63,281 nt of DNA, taken from NCBI RefSeq assembly GCF_000698575.1, contig NZ_JFHD01000039.1, positions 1 to 63,281 of the forward strand, written 5' to 3'. Position 1 is the stretch's first letter; every line of letters begins with the position of its first letter. This document shows positions 26,726-35,355 of the stretch, in pieces. Source of the stretch: Caballeronia zhejiangensis (lineage in GTDB: Bacteria > Pseudomonadota > Gammaproteobacteria > Burkholderiales > Burkholderiaceae). The notes beneath the pieces are model-generated. The model did no database searches. It was not told the DNA's origin and saw nothing but the letters and a program-made list of their open reading frames with translations. The translations under genes were made by a program, and so were the position numbers.

Positions 26726-27682
26726 ATGAGTATCCTGCGTGCTTTGCGAGAAGGAAGTGCGGACCAAGCCTTAAGCGCGGCGCAGCGCGGCGTGTGCGTG
26801 CTGGCGTTGTCCGCGCTGGCGGCGTGTTCGACGCGCATGGACATGGCGCCGGTCGTCGACAGAACGGGCGCGCCCATCGGCACGACGGCAGCGCAGACGC
26901 CGGACAACGGCCCGCCGCCGCCGGGCTATTACCGTGTGAAGCCGGGCGACACCCTATATCGGATCGCACTGGAAAACGGTCAGAATTATCACGACATCGC
27001 AGCGTGGAACAACCTGACCAACCCGAACCAGATCGAAGTCGGCCAGCTGATGCGCGTGGCGCCTCCGGGCGCGAATGTCGCGGCGGCGACGCCCGGTGTG
27101 GCGACCGCGCCGATCGTGGGCGGCGGCGTGCAGACGCAGCCGTTGAATGGCGCGAACGCGTACGCGAGCCCGCAGCCGGGTGCGACCGCGCAGCCGCCGT
27201 ATTACGGCGCCAACTCGGGTATGGGCGCGGCGCCGGGAACGGCCGGCGCGGCGGCGGGCATGGCATCGGCGCCTGGCGTGCCGGGCGCGGATGCGAACGC
27301 GGCGGCGCCAGCGGCCCAGCCGGCGTTCATCTGGCCGGCGCGCGGTCCGATTCTCGGCACATTCAACGAAGCGAGCAACAAAGGTTTGAACATTGGCGGT
27401 GCGGCGGGAGATCCGGTCAACGCGTCGGCGGATGGCCGAGTGGTTTACTCCGGAAATGGGCTGCGCGGCTACGGCAATCTCATTATCATCAAACACGACG
27501 CAACTTTTCTGACAGCGTACGCACATAACCGTGCTTTGATGGTAAAAGAGGGAGACGCGGTAACTAAAGGGCAGAAGATCGCTGAGATGGGGAACAGCGA
27601 TTCGGACCGCGTGATGTTGCATTTCGAAGTTCGCCGGCAGGGAAAACCTGTTGACCCACTGAAGTATTTGCCGCCGCAATAA
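26726..27682 (+). CDS. nlpD: Murein hydrolase activator NlpD (LysM and degenerate LytM/M23)
   Basis: Outer-membrane lipoprotein, 318 aa, that activates cell-wall amidases at division. The signal peptide has lipobox LAAC with the lipidated Cys near residue 34. A LysM domain follows (YYRVKPGDTLYRIALENG at about residue 70), then an Ala/Gly/Pro-rich linker, then a LytM domain from about residue 215. The LytM site is degenerate: GLNIGG replaces the metal-binding H-X-G-X-D pattern, and LHFEVR replaces part of the second histidine motif, as in E. coli NlpD, so it is an activator and not an active peptidase. The Shine-Dalgarno GGAGTG overlaps the end of pcm. rpoS follows in 12 bases. Confidence 0.94.
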   Translation: MSILRALREGSADQALSAAQRGVCVLALSALAACSTRMDMAPVVDRTGAPIGTTAAQTPDNGPPPPGYYRVKPGDTLYRIALENGQNYHDIAAWNNLTNPNQIEVGQLMRVAPPGANVAAATPGVATAPIVGGGVQTQPLNGANAYASPQPGATAQPPYYGANSGMGAAPGTAGAAAGMASAPGVPGADANAAAPAAQPAFIWPARGPILGTFNEASNKGLNIGGAAGDPVNASADGRVVYSGNGLRGYGNLIIIKHDATFLTAYAHNRALMVKEGDAVTKGQKIAEMGNSDSDRVMLHFEVRRQGKPVDPLKYLPPQ

Positions 27683-27694
27683 AGCGAAACCATC

Positions 27695-28792
27695 ATGCCA
27701 AAAACGAAGCGCCGCCTGCCGCAAGCCGAGACTGAGACGATCAGCCGACCTTTGCAAGTGTCGGTGGAAGACGGTGCTTCGACTCAAGACGAGGACATCG
27801 ACAATGTCGATGTCGACGTCGATTCGGACGAAGAAGGCAACAGCCGCGGAAAAAGCAGCGACGAAGCAGCGGAAGGCGCAAACGATTCCGCGCCCGACGC
27901 CGACGATTTCCGCTCGCTTTTGCAGGCCGAGCTCACCGCCGACACGATCCAGCATTACCTGAACCGCATCAGCGTGAAGCCGCTCCTGACCGTCGAGGAA
28001 GAGCAGCGCTATTCGCGACTCGCGAAAGCCGGCGAATTCGACGCGCGCCAGGTGATGATCGAGCGCAATCTGCGGCTCGTCGTCAGTATCGCGAAGGGAT
28101 ATCTCAATCGCGGCGTGCCGTTGCTCGACCTGATCGAGGAAGGCAATCTCGGCCTCATGCACGCAATCGAGAAATTCGATCCGACGCGCGGTTTCCGGTT
28201 TTCGACCTATGCCACTTGGTGGATCCGCCAGAGCATCGAGCGCGCGATCATGAACCAGGCGCGCACGGTGCGTCTGCCGGTTCACGTCATCCGCGAGTTG
28301 AACCAGGTGCTGCGCGCGAAGCGCCATCTGGAAAAAAATTCCGCCAATTCGAATGACAGCGTCGCGCCCGAACGCCGCGACGCGAGCATCGACGATATTG
28401 CGTATCTCACCGGCAAGACGCCCGAGGAAGTCACCGATATCCTCGCGCTCAACGAACACACGGCTTCGCTCGACGCGCCGCTCGACCTCGATCCGGGCAG
28501 CAGCCTGCTCGATCTCCTTTCCGACGATCAGAGCCAGTCGCCGGACGCGGAAGTGCAGCATCGCGAACTCGAATCGCTCACGCGACTGTGGCTCTCGCGT
28601 CTGTCCGACAAACACCGGCACGTGATCGAACGGCGTTTCGGGCTGAACCACATCGAGCCCGCGACGCTCGAAGAACTCGCCGACGAAATGGGCCTCACGC
28701 GCGAGCGTGTGCGCCAGATCCAGCAAGAGGCGCTCGTGCGTCTCAAGCGCTTTTTCGCATCCAACGGCGTTCGCAAGGACGCCGTGCTTTAA
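27695..28792 (+). CDS. rpoS: RNA polymerase sigma factor RpoS
   Basis: Stationary-phase/general-stress sigma factor, 365 aa (E. coli 330). Residues about 25-75 form an acidic, low-complexity segment (DIDNVDVDVDSDEEG and following Ser/Asp) not found in E. coli. Region 1.2 (DTIQHYLNRISVKPLL), region 2 (LRLVVSIAKGYLNRGVPLLD and FRFSTYATWWIRQ), region 3 and region 4 (TLEELADEMGLTRERVRQIQ) are intact. It lies 12 bases after nlpD; rpoS is often also read from a promoter inside nlpD. The 3' neighbour is a PolB-like exonuclease gene. Confidence 0.97.
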   Translation: MPKTKRRLPQAETETISRPLQVSVEDGASTQDEDIDNVDVDVDSDEEGNSRGKSSDEAAEGANDSAPDADDFRSLLQAELTADTIQHYLNRISVKPLLTVEEEQRYSRLAKAGEFDARQVMIERNLRLVVSIAKGYLNRGVPLLDLIEEGNLGLMHAIEKFDPTRGFRFSTYATWWIRQSIERAIMNQARTVRLPVHVIRELNQVLRAKRHLEKNSANSNDSVAPERRDASIDDIAYLTGKTPEEVTDILALNEHTASLDAPLDLDPGSSLLDLLSDDQSQSPDAEVQHRELESLTRLWLSRLSDKHRHVIERRFGLNHIEPATLEELADEMGLTRERVRQIQQEALVRLKRFFASNGVRKDAVL

Positions 28793-28798
28793 CGCTTC

Positions 28799-28826
28799 GG
28801 CGACGCCCTTCGGCTTGGGGCGTCGC
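28799..28826 (+). terminator. Hairpin after rpoS without T tract
   Basis: CGACGCCC (28801-28808) pairs with GGGCGTCG (28818-28825) around a 9-base loop. It lies just after the rpoS stop. There is no U-rich tail, so it may stabilise the 3' end or slow transcription, not end it fully. Confidence 0.4.
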
Positions 28827-28839
28827 GCTCCAGGATTCA

Positions 28840-29616
28840 ATGACACCGATTCTCGTTTTCGACATCGAGACAATCCCCGATGTCGACGGCATTCGCCGTC
28901 TCGAAGATTTGCCCGACGATCTCTCCGACCGCGAGGTCGCCGAACATGCGTTCGAAGCGCGCCGCGAGCGCGTCGGCAATGATTTCTTGCCGCATCATCT
29001 GCAGCGTGTCGCGGCGATTTCGTGCGTGTTTCGCGACAACAACGGCTTTCGCGTGCGCTCGCTCGGCACGACGGCCGACGGCGAGGCCGCGCTCATCCAG
29101 TCGTTCTATCGCGTGATCGAGAAATACACGCCTCAGCTCGTGTCGTGGAACGGCGGCGGCTTCGATCTGCCCGTGCTCCACTACCGCGCGCTCGTGCACG
29201 GCATCGCCGCGCCGCGCTACTGGGATCTCGGTCAGGACGACCGCGAGTTCAAGTTCAACAACTACATCAGCCGCTATCACATGCGGCACATCGACCTGAT
29301 GGACGTGCTCGCGATGTATCAGGCGCGCGCCAATGCGCCGCTCGATGCGCTCGCGAAGCTATGCGGCTTTCCCGGCAAGCTCGGCATGGACGGCGGCAAG
29401 GTCTGGGAAGCGTATTGCGACGGCCATATCGACGAAATCCGCAACTATTGCGAGACCGATGTCGTCAACACGTATCTGATGTACTGTCGTTTTCAGATGA
29501 TGCGCGGCGGCTTCACGCCCGACGAGTACGCCGACGAAATCAACTTCGTCAAGAATGCGCTCGCGCAGGAGACTTCGCCGCACTGGGCGGAGTATCTGGC
29601 GGCGTTCGTCGAATGA
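28840..29616 (+). CDS. Predicted 3'-5' exonuclease, PolB-like (DEDDy)
   Basis: 258-aa protein of the DnaQ-like superfamily subset related to family B polymerase proofreading domains. Exo I motif is FDIETIPD at residues 6-13; Exo II is within LVSWNGGGFDLPVLHYRAL; Exo III is YCETDVVNTYLMY, where D and Y provide the DEDDy set. No polymerase domain is attached. Its biological substrate is unknown. The ATG at 28840 has CCAGGA upstream; longer in-frame starts enter the rpoS coding region. It lies between rpoS and rlmD; function with either is not clear. Confidence 0.88.
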   Translation: MTPILVFDIETIPDVDGIRRLEDLPDDLSDREVAEHAFEARRERVGNDFLPHHLQRVAAISCVFRDNNGFRVRSLGTTADGEAALIQSFYRVIEKYTPQLVSWNGGGFDLPVLHYRALVHGIAAPRYWDLGQDDREFKFNNYISRYHMRHIDLMDVLAMYQARANAPLDALAKLCGFPGKLGMDGGKVWEAYCDGHIDEIRNYCETDVVNTYLMYCRFQMMRGGFTPDEYADEINFVKNALAQETSPHWAEYLAAFVE

Positions 29617-29632
29617 GAGCGTGACGTTCGTC

Positions 29633-29638
29633 TACAAT
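29633..29638 (+). promoter_or_regulatory. -10 element (TACAAT) of rlmD
   Basis: TACAAT lies 37 bases before the GTG start of rlmD. The predicted transcription start (about 29645) makes the in-frame TTG at 29646 the first codon of the mRNA, so translation from GTG at 29676, which has a Shine-Dalgarno, is more plausible. Confidence 0.45.
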
Positions 29639-29675
29639 CTCGCCTTTGCCCCACGATAAGTCAGGAAGTACGCAG

Positions 29676-31091
29676 GTGTCCGAAGCCGCTCGAAAAACCC
29701 AGCATCGCCGCCGCGCCGCGCCGGCGAAATCCGTCACGCCCGATCCGAACTTCGTCGCGCCCGAAATCGAAATCGAGTCGCTCGACATGGAAGCGCGCGG
29801 CGTCGGTCGCACGGTCAACGAAAACGGAGAGCCGGGCAAGGTCATCTTCGTCGAAGGCGCGTTGCCGGGCGAACGTGTCAGCTATTCGAGCTACCGCAAA
29901 AAGCCGAGCTTCGAGCAGGCGCAAGTGGTGAGCGTGCTGCGCGAGAGCGTGATTCGCGCGAAGCCGAAGTGCCAGTTTTTCGGCATTTGCGGCGGCTGCT
30001 CGATGCAGCATCTAGATGTTCGCGCGCAAATCGCCGTGAAGCAGCGCGTGCTCGAAGACAACCTGCAACATCTGTCCAAACTGCGCGCCGAAACCATGTT
30101 CCGGCCGATTCACGGGCCGTCGTGGGGATATCGATATCGCGCGCGCCTGACCGTGCGGCACGTTGAAAAGAAGGGTGGCGTGCTGGTCGGCTTTCACGAG
30201 CGCAAGAGCAGTTACGTCGCCGACATGACGAACTGCGAAGTGCTGCCGCCGCATGTTTCCGCGATGCTCGTGCCGCTGCGCCATCTGGTGGCGGGCCTGT
30301 CGATTCGCGATCGCATGCCGCAGATCGAGCTCGCGGTCGGATCGGACGTCACGGCGCTCGTGCTGCGCATTCTGGAGCCGCTGACCGAAGCCGACGAAGG
30401 GCTGCTGCGCACTTTCGCCGATGCGCACGGCGTCCAATGGTGGCTCCAGCCGAAAGGACCGGACACGGTTTATCAGTTCTATCCGCTCGATAGCGAGCTC
30501 GCTTACACGCTGCCGGAATTCGATATCCGCATGCCGTTCAAGCCGACCGACTTCACGCAGGTGAATCACCAGATCAATCGCGTGCTGGTGAGCCGGGCGC
30601 TCAGCCTGCTTGCTCCGGAGAAGTCCGATCGCGTGCTCGACCTTTTCTGCGGCATCGGCAATTTCACGCTGCCGCTCGCGCGGGTGTCGCGTGAGGTTGT
30701 CGGGATCGAAGGCAGCGAAGCGCTGACGGCCCGCGCGTTGGAGAACGCGAAGGCGAATGGCGTCGATGGCCACACGTCGTTCGCGTGCCGAAATCTCTTC
30801 GAAGTGACCGCCGACGACCTGCGCGCGCTTGGCCGCTTCGACAAGTTTCTCATCGATCCGCCGCGCGAAGGCGCGCTCGCCGTGTCGAAGGCGCTCGCGG
30901 ACATCGCCCAGAGCGGCGATGGACCGTTGCCCGAGCGCATCGTCTATGTGTCGTGCAATCCGGCGACGCTCGCGCGCGACGCCGGCCTGCTCGTGCACGA
31001 AGCGGGTTATCGGATGAAGGGCGCGGGCGTCGTGAACATGTTCCCGCACACGTCGCACGTCGAATCGATTGCGTTGTTCGAGCGCGACTGA
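29676..31091 (+). CDS. rlmD: 23S rRNA (uracil-1939 C5)-methyltransferase RlmD
   Basis: SAM-dependent m5U methyltransferase acting on 23S rRNA U1939, 471 aa from the chosen GTG (E. coli 433). A TRAM domain lies near residues 25-90; the iron-sulfur ligands C-X5-C-X2-C are in CQFFGICGGC; the SAM motif is LDLFCGIGNFTLPLA; and the catalytic motif is SCNPATLARD. The GTG has AGGAAG 7 bases upstream. An in-frame TTG at 29646 would add 10 residues but would fall at the predicted transcription start. The gene is followed by a bidirectional terminator shared with the convergent Bax-inhibitor family gene. Confidence 0.94.
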   Translation: MSEAARKTQHRRRAAPAKSVTPDPNFVAPEIEIESLDMEARGVGRTVNENGEPGKVIFVEGALPGERVSYSSYRKKPSFEQAQVVSVLRESVIRAKPKCQFFGICGGCSMQHLDVRAQIAVKQRVLEDNLQHLSKLRAETMFRPIHGPSWGYRYRARLTVRHVEKKGGVLVGFHERKSSYVADMTNCEVLPPHVSAMLVPLRHLVAGLSIRDRMPQIELAVGSDVTALVLRILEPLTEADEGLLRTFADAHGVQWWLQPKGPDTVYQFYPLDSELAYTLPEFDIRMPFKPTDFTQVNHQINRVLVSRALSLLAPEKSDRVLDLFCGIGNFTLPLARVSREVVGIEGSEALTARALENAKANGVDGHTSFACRNLFEVTADDLRALGRFDKFLIDPPREGALAVSKALADIAQSGDGPLPERIVYVSCNPATLARDAGLLVHEAGYRMKGAGVVNMFPHTSHVESIALFERD

Positions 31092-31115
31092 TCCGGCTGC
31101 GGCGCTTCGCAGGCA

Positions 31116-31146
31116 CAAAAAAACCGGCCCGAAGGCCGGTTTTTCG
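31116..31146. terminator. Bidirectional terminator between rlmD and the BI-1 family gene
   Basis: AAACCGGCC pairs with GGCCGGTTT around a CGAA loop. On the plus strand it is followed by five T, and on the minus strand by seven T. It can end both convergent transcripts. Confidence 0.92.
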
Positions 31147-31167
31147 TTTCTGCCGCGTTTGGCGCGC

Positions 31168-31866
31168 TTAGTTGCGGTTGCCGCCGAAGATGCCGAGCAG
31201 CGCCAGCAGGTTCGTGAACACGTTATACAGGTCGAGATAGATCGCGAGCGTCGCGCTGATGTAGTTCGTCTCGCCGCCGTTCACCACGCGCTGCACGTCG
31301 AACAGCATGTACGCCGAGAAGATCACGATGGCGAGCACGGAGATCGTCATCATGAGCGCGGGCAACTGCAGGAAGATGTTCGCGAACGCCGCCAGCAGAA
31401 TGACGATCACGCCCATAAACAGGAACTTGCCGAGGCCCGAGAAATCGCGCTTGCTGACGGTCGCGATGGTCGCCATGGCCGCGAAGATCACGCCCGTGCC
31501 ACCGAAGGCCATCATGATCAGTTGCGGTCCGTTCGAGAACCCGAGAATGAAGCTCAGGAGACGCGAGAGCATCAGGCCCATGAAGAACGTGAAGCCGAGC
31601 AGGACGACCACGCCCATGCCGCTGTTCTTGGTTTTCTCGATGGCGAACATGAAGCCGAACGCGATCGCGAGGAACGCGATGAAGCTCATTGCCGGGCTGG
31701 TAGCCGCGAACAGCGAGAAGCCCGTCGCGACGCCGACCCATGCGCCGAGCACCGTCGGCACCATCGAGAGCGCGAGCAGCCAGTAGGTGTTGCGCAGCAC
31801 GCGGTTGCGCACCTCGACCGAGGTGACGCTGCCATTACGGCCAAAGCTGTAGGGTGATTCGTTCAT
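31168..31866 (-). CDS. Bax inhibitor-1/YccA family membrane protein (YbhL-like)
   Basis: Inner-membrane protein, 232 aa, with seven predicted membrane segments, of the TMBIM/BI-1 family (YccA, YbhL in E. coli). YccA interacts with the FtsH/HflKC protease; a pH-gated Ca2+ leak has been shown for BsYetJ. Here the hflKC genes are about 12 kb downstream. The C-terminal segment YLDLYNVFTNLLALLGIFGG is conserved. The ATG at 31866 with AAGGAG upstream is chosen; an in-frame upstream Met is less supported. It is not possible to tell the YccA and YbhL subgroups apart with certainty. Confidence 0.88.
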   Translation of the reverse strand: MNESPYSFGRNGSVTSVEVRNRVLRNTYWLLALSMVPTVLGAWVGVATGFSLFAATSPAMSFIAFLAIAFGFMFAIEKTKNSGMGVVVLLGFTFFMGLMLSRLLSFILGFSNGPQLIMMAFGGTGVIFAAMATIATVSKRDFSGLGKFLFMGVIVILLAAFANIFLQLPALMMTISVLAIVIFSAYMLFDVQRVVNGGETNYISATLAIYLDLYNVFTNLLALLGIFGGNRN

Positions 31867-32196
31867 GGTTTCTCCTTGCTCCAATTGTCTGTCGTTCGGT
31901 CTTCCCGCGACTTCGTCATATACGAATGATAAGGTGCGCGGACTTAAGCCAATATTAGAACCGCTTGGTGCCCGCGCCGCGTGGTTCCGGTTGCAATGCA
32001 GCGTTTTGTTCCAATATGGCCCCGGCGCGCGCCGAATTCAATAGCCCGAAAGGTCAGTTCGGCCGTCCGGACAGCCAAGTCCTCGCACGGTTTGATCCTT
32101 ACGATGCCGTAAGGTTTCAATCGCAATCATACATTGCTTCGTGCTACAATTGTCGATTCGTTTTAATCCGTAAACCGTTCATTTTTTGGAGTTTTT
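31867..32196. other. Divergent promoter region between the BI-1 gene and ndk
   Basis: About 330 bases with a GC dip. It carries the ndk extended -10 element at 32142-32150 and, on the minus strand, a candidate for the BI-1 gene (TTGGCT and TATCAT, spacer 15, near 31925-31955). No gene or strong hairpin is seen. Confidence 0.55.
32142..32150 (+). promoter_or_regulatory. Extended -10 promoter of ndk
   Basis: TG-C plus TACAAT; it leaves about 40 bases of leader to the ndk ATG. No convincing -35. Confidence 0.5.
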
Positions 32197-32622
32197 ATGG
32201 CGATCGAGCGCACCCTGTCGATTATCAAGCCGGACGCAGTGGCAAAGAACGTTATCGGCCAGATCTACAGCCGTTTCGAGAACGCAGGTCTGAAGATCAT
32301 TGCGTCGCGCATGGTTCATCTGTCGCGCGCCGACGCCGAGAAGTTCTACGCCGTGCACGCCGCACGTCCGTTCTTCAAGGATCTGGTCGAATTCATGATC
32401 TCGGGTCCGGTGATGATTCAAGTCTTGGAAGGCGAGAACGCCATCCTGAAGAATCGCGACCTGATGGGCGCGACCGACCCGAAGAAGGCGGACAAGGGCA
32501 CGATCCGCGCCGACTTCGCCGACAGCATCGACGCGAACGCGGTTCACGGTTCGGACGCGCCGGAAACGGCAGCGCAAGAAGTTGCGTTCTTCTTCCCGCA
32601 AGTGAACGTCTACTCGCGTTAA
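32197..32622 (+). CDS. ndk: Nucleoside diphosphate kinase
   Basis: Balances NTP pools by transferring the gamma phosphate through a phosphohistidine. 141 aa, standard. It starts MAIERTLSIIKPDAV; the catalytic His is in NAVHGSDAPE. The Shine-Dalgarno TTTGGAG precedes the ATG. It has its own promoter and leads the ndk-rlmN-rodZ-ispG-hisS series typical of beta- and gammaproteobacteria. Confidence 0.98.
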   Translation: MAIERTLSIIKPDAVAKNVIGQIYSRFENAGLKIIASRMVHLSRADAEKFYAVHAARPFFKDLVEFMISGPVMIQVLEGENAILKNRDLMGATDPKKADKGTIRADFADSIDANAVHGSDAPETAAQEVAFFFPQVNVYSR

Positions 32623-32769
32623 TTTTCGCGTTGAAAGCCGCGATGGCTGTTCGGTCATCGCGGGCATCGCGCCTCGACGCAATAAAAGCGGTACGAAAAG
32701 AAGCAGAAATTGGCGCGAACGGTCCCGGGAAGATGCCGGGCTTCGCAATCTGAAATGGCAGAACTTGAC

Positions 32770-33912
32770 ATGACGAGCAGCACCACCGTCAATCTCCTCG
32801 ATCTCGACGCCGCCGGGCTCACCGCGTACTGCGCGAGCCTGGGCGAAAAGCCGTTTCGCGCCAAGCAATTGCAGCGCTGGATCCACCAATATGGTGCCGA
32901 AGACTTCGACGGCATGACGGATCTCGCGAAATCGCTGCGCGAAAAACTCAAGGGCCGCGCCAACATGGCGATGCCCGACATCATCAGCGACCACGTTTCC
33001 GCCGACGGCACCCGCAAATGGCTGGTCGACGTCGGCAACGGCAACGCGGTCGAAACCGTGTTCATCCCCGAAGAGACGCGCGGCACGCTGTGCGTGTCGT
33101 CGCAGGCGGGTTGCGCGGTGAACTGCCGGTTCTGTTCCACCGGCAAGCAGGGCTTTTCCCGAAACCTGACGACGGGCGAGATCATCGGCCAGTTGCGCAT
33201 GGCGGAGTTCGCGCTGCGCAAGTCGCTCGGGCGCGAAGTCGGCGGGCCGGGCAAGGGCGAGCGCGTCGTCACGAACGTCGTGATGATGGGCATGGGCGAG
33301 CCGATGCTCAATTACGACGCCGTCGTGCCGGCCATGCGCCTGATGCTCGACGACAACGCCTATGGCTTGTCGCGCCGTCGCGTGACCTTGTCGACCTCCG
33401 GCGTCGTGCCGATGATGGACCGCCTCGCGGCCGACCTGCCGGTGGCGCTCGCGGTATCGCTGCACGCGCCGAACGATCCGCTGCGCGACATGCTCGTCCC
33501 GCTGAACAAGAAGTACCCACTGCGCGAATTGATGGCCGCGTGTCAGCGTTATCTGAAGGTCGCGCCGCGCGACTTCATCACGTTCGAATATTGCATGCTC
33601 GACGGCGTCAACGACACCGAAGCGCACGCGCGCGAATTGCTTGCGGTGACGCGCGACGTGCCGTGCAAGTTCAATCTGATCCCGTTCAATCCGTTTCCGG
33701 AGTCGGGGTTGACGCGCTCGAAGAACGAGCAGATCAAGCGGTTCGCGCAGGTGTTGATCGATGCGGGCGTCGTAACGACCGTGCGCAAGACGCGCGGCGA
33801 CGATATCGACGCTGCGTGCGGTCAACTCGCGGGCGCGGTGCAGGACCGCACGCGTCTTGCCGAACGCATGGGCCGTGCAGGCAGCAAGACGATCGAGGTG
33901 CGGGCGGTCTGA
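32770..33912 (+). CDS. rlmN: Dual-specificity RNA methyltransferase RlmN
   Basis: Radical SAM enzyme that makes 2-methyladenosine at 23S rRNA A2503 and at tRNA A37. 380 aa from the chosen start. The [4Fe-4S] C-X3-C-X2-C motif is in GCAVNCRFCSTGKQGF; the CMLDGVND segment and the C-terminal GDDIDAACGQL motif, with the methyl-carrying Cys, are intact. The ATG at 32770 (MTSSTTVNLLDL) matches family starts; in-frame ATGs at 32755 and 32710 are alternatives. No strong Shine-Dalgarno distinguishes them. Confidence 0.95.
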   Translation: MTSSTTVNLLDLDAAGLTAYCASLGEKPFRAKQLQRWIHQYGAEDFDGMTDLAKSLREKLKGRANMAMPDIISDHVSADGTRKWLVDVGNGNAVETVFIPEETRGTLCVSSQAGCAVNCRFCSTGKQGFSRNLTTGEIIGQLRMAEFALRKSLGREVGGPGKGERVVTNVVMMGMGEPMLNYDAVVPAMRLMLDDNAYGLSRRRVTLSTSGVVPMMDRLAADLPVALAVSLHAPNDPLRDMLVPLNKKYPLRELMAACQRYLKVAPRDFITFEYCMLDGVNDTEAHARELLAVTRDVPCKFNLIPFNPFPESGLTRSKNEQIKRFAQVLIDAGVVTTVRKTRGDDIDAACGQLAGAVQDRTRLAERMGRAGSKTIEVRAV

Positions 33913-34096
33913 CCGGGCGTCCGCATCGAAAAAAGCCGCAGCGGAGGGCGCAGCAAGCGTCTGGATGCGGCGCTAAAAGCCGAACATTTTGTTATAAAGC
34001 GGTCTGCAATGGCGCTGCGGTTGTATCGTGCACGGGGTTTTTGGAACCGAACGACGCAACAGCGCTATATAGAAGAATCGATGCGAGGAATTTGGC

Positions 34097-35224
34097 ATGA
34101 GTGAGCCGCAGCACCCGACGCCTTTCGGCAGTCATTCCGGCAACAACCGGTCCGGCAGTCAGTACGACGGCCTGGGCGACGCGGAAAGGGCGGCATCGAA
34201 TGCGAGCCAGGCGGGGAATCTGGACTCGATACAGGCGGTCGGCGCGCGTCTCGCGCAACTTCGCCAGGCAAAAGCATGGTCGATCGACGACGTTTCCGCG
34301 CGTCTCAAGGTATCGCCGCCGAAACTGCTCGCCCTCGAAGCGGGCGATATCAGCCAGTTGCCCGATCGCACGTTCGCGGCGGGCATCGTGCGCAGTTACG
34401 CGAAGATTCTCGGCGCCGATCCGGCGCCGTTCACGCAGGCGTTCCGGCGCAGCGGCGATGACATCGCGCAGAATCTGAAGGTGCCGGCGTCGGCGGGCGC
34501 GGGTCTGCCGCGCGGACGCGTGTCGGTGCCGCTCGGCAATTCGTCGGGCCGCAAGCGCTCGTGGATGTGGGGCGTGCTCGCCATCATCGTCGTGCTGGCC
34601 GTGCTCGTGATGTGGCACACCGGCGGCGATTCGAACAACTGGCTCGCGCGCCTCAAGGCGACGACGGGCATCGGTCTGTCGTCGACGTCCGCGCCTGCTT
34701 CGGCATCGAACGAAGCGTCGGGCACGACATCCGCGCCGACGCCCGACGAGGCCGCGGCCGCCAACACCGGCGAAGCGTCGCTGCCCGAAGTGGCGGCCGG
34801 CCCCGGCGAGCAGCCGATGCCGCGTCCGCTCGGCACGAATGCGCTGCCGGCTTCGTCGTCGACGCTGTCCGCGGTGCAGGGCGCGAGCGCGCCGGCTGCG
34901 GCGGCGCCCGCATCGGCCGCGAAGCCTGCTTCGGCTGTTGCGATGGCGGCGTCGGCTCCGGCCGTCGCGGGCAGCGGTTCGAGCGCGATCGAATTGAAAG
35001 TGAAGGAAGATAGCTGGTTCAGCGTGCGCGGCAAGGACGGCAAGGAACTGTATTCCGGACTCGTGCGCGCGGGCAACACCCAGCGCGTGGAAGGCGAGGC
35101 GCCGTTCAAGGTGACCGTCGGCAACGTGAAGGGCGTCGAGTCGCTGTCGGTCGATGACGAGCCCGTCGACGCCAAACGCTATTCGTCCGCACGCGGAAAC
35201 GTCGCGCGTCTCTCGCTGCCTTGA
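34097..35224 (+). CDS. rodZ: RodZ-like protein (helix-turn-helix, one TM segment, DUF4115)
   Basis: Cytoskeletal adaptor that links MreB to the cell-wall elongation machinery. 375 aa. A cytoplasmic HTH_25 domain covers about residues 48-110 (IQAVGARLAQLRQAKAWSID and PPKLLALEAGD). One TM segment follows near 155-175 (WGVLAIIVVLAVLVMW), then a long Ala/Ser/Pro-rich periplasmic linker and a C-terminal DUF4115 beta domain (ELKVKEDSWFSVRGKDGKEL). The position between rlmN and ispG is the same as in E. coli (yfgA/rodZ), which supports the call. Confidence 0.9.
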   Translation: MSEPQHPTPFGSHSGNNRSGSQYDGLGDAERAASNASQAGNLDSIQAVGARLAQLRQAKAWSIDDVSARLKVSPPKLLALEAGDISQLPDRTFAAGIVRSYAKILGADPAPFTQAFRRSGDDIAQNLKVPASAGAGLPRGRVSVPLGNSSGRKRSWMWGVLAIIVVLAVLVMWHTGGDSNNWLARLKATTGIGLSSTSAPASASNEASGTTSAPTPDEAAAANTGEASLPEVAAGPGEQPMPRPLGTNALPASSSTLSAVQGASAPAAAAPASAAKPASAVAMAASAPAVAGSGSSAIELKVKEDSWFSVRGKDGKELYSGLVRAGNTQRVEGEAPFKVTVGNVKGVESLSVDDEPVDAKRYSSARGNVARLSLP

Positions 35225-35264
35225 GCTTGCGAGATCGATCTGTCCAGCGCGGCGGACAAGTCGA

Positions 35265-35296
35265 GGGCGTCACGGTGCAAGCCGTGACGCCCGTTT
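35265..35296 (+). terminator. Hairpin between rodZ and ispG
   Basis: GGGCGTCACGG (35265-35275) pairs perfectly with CCGTGACGCCC (35282-35292) around a 6-base loop, followed by GTTTG. It lies 41 bases after rodZ and 64 bases before ispG. The short T run makes it a weak or partial terminator that would lower readthrough into ispG. Confidence 0.6.
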
Positions 35297-35355
35297 GAGG
35301 TTCCACACACGCGACCGGCGCCGTATCGGCGGCAAGGTTGCCAAAGGGTTTTTCG

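Noticed and set aside
31116..31146. Stem with A and T runs as a possible small repeat element or attachment site
   Set aside because: It has all parts of a bidirectional intrinsic terminator between convergent genes and no second copy or integrase nearby.
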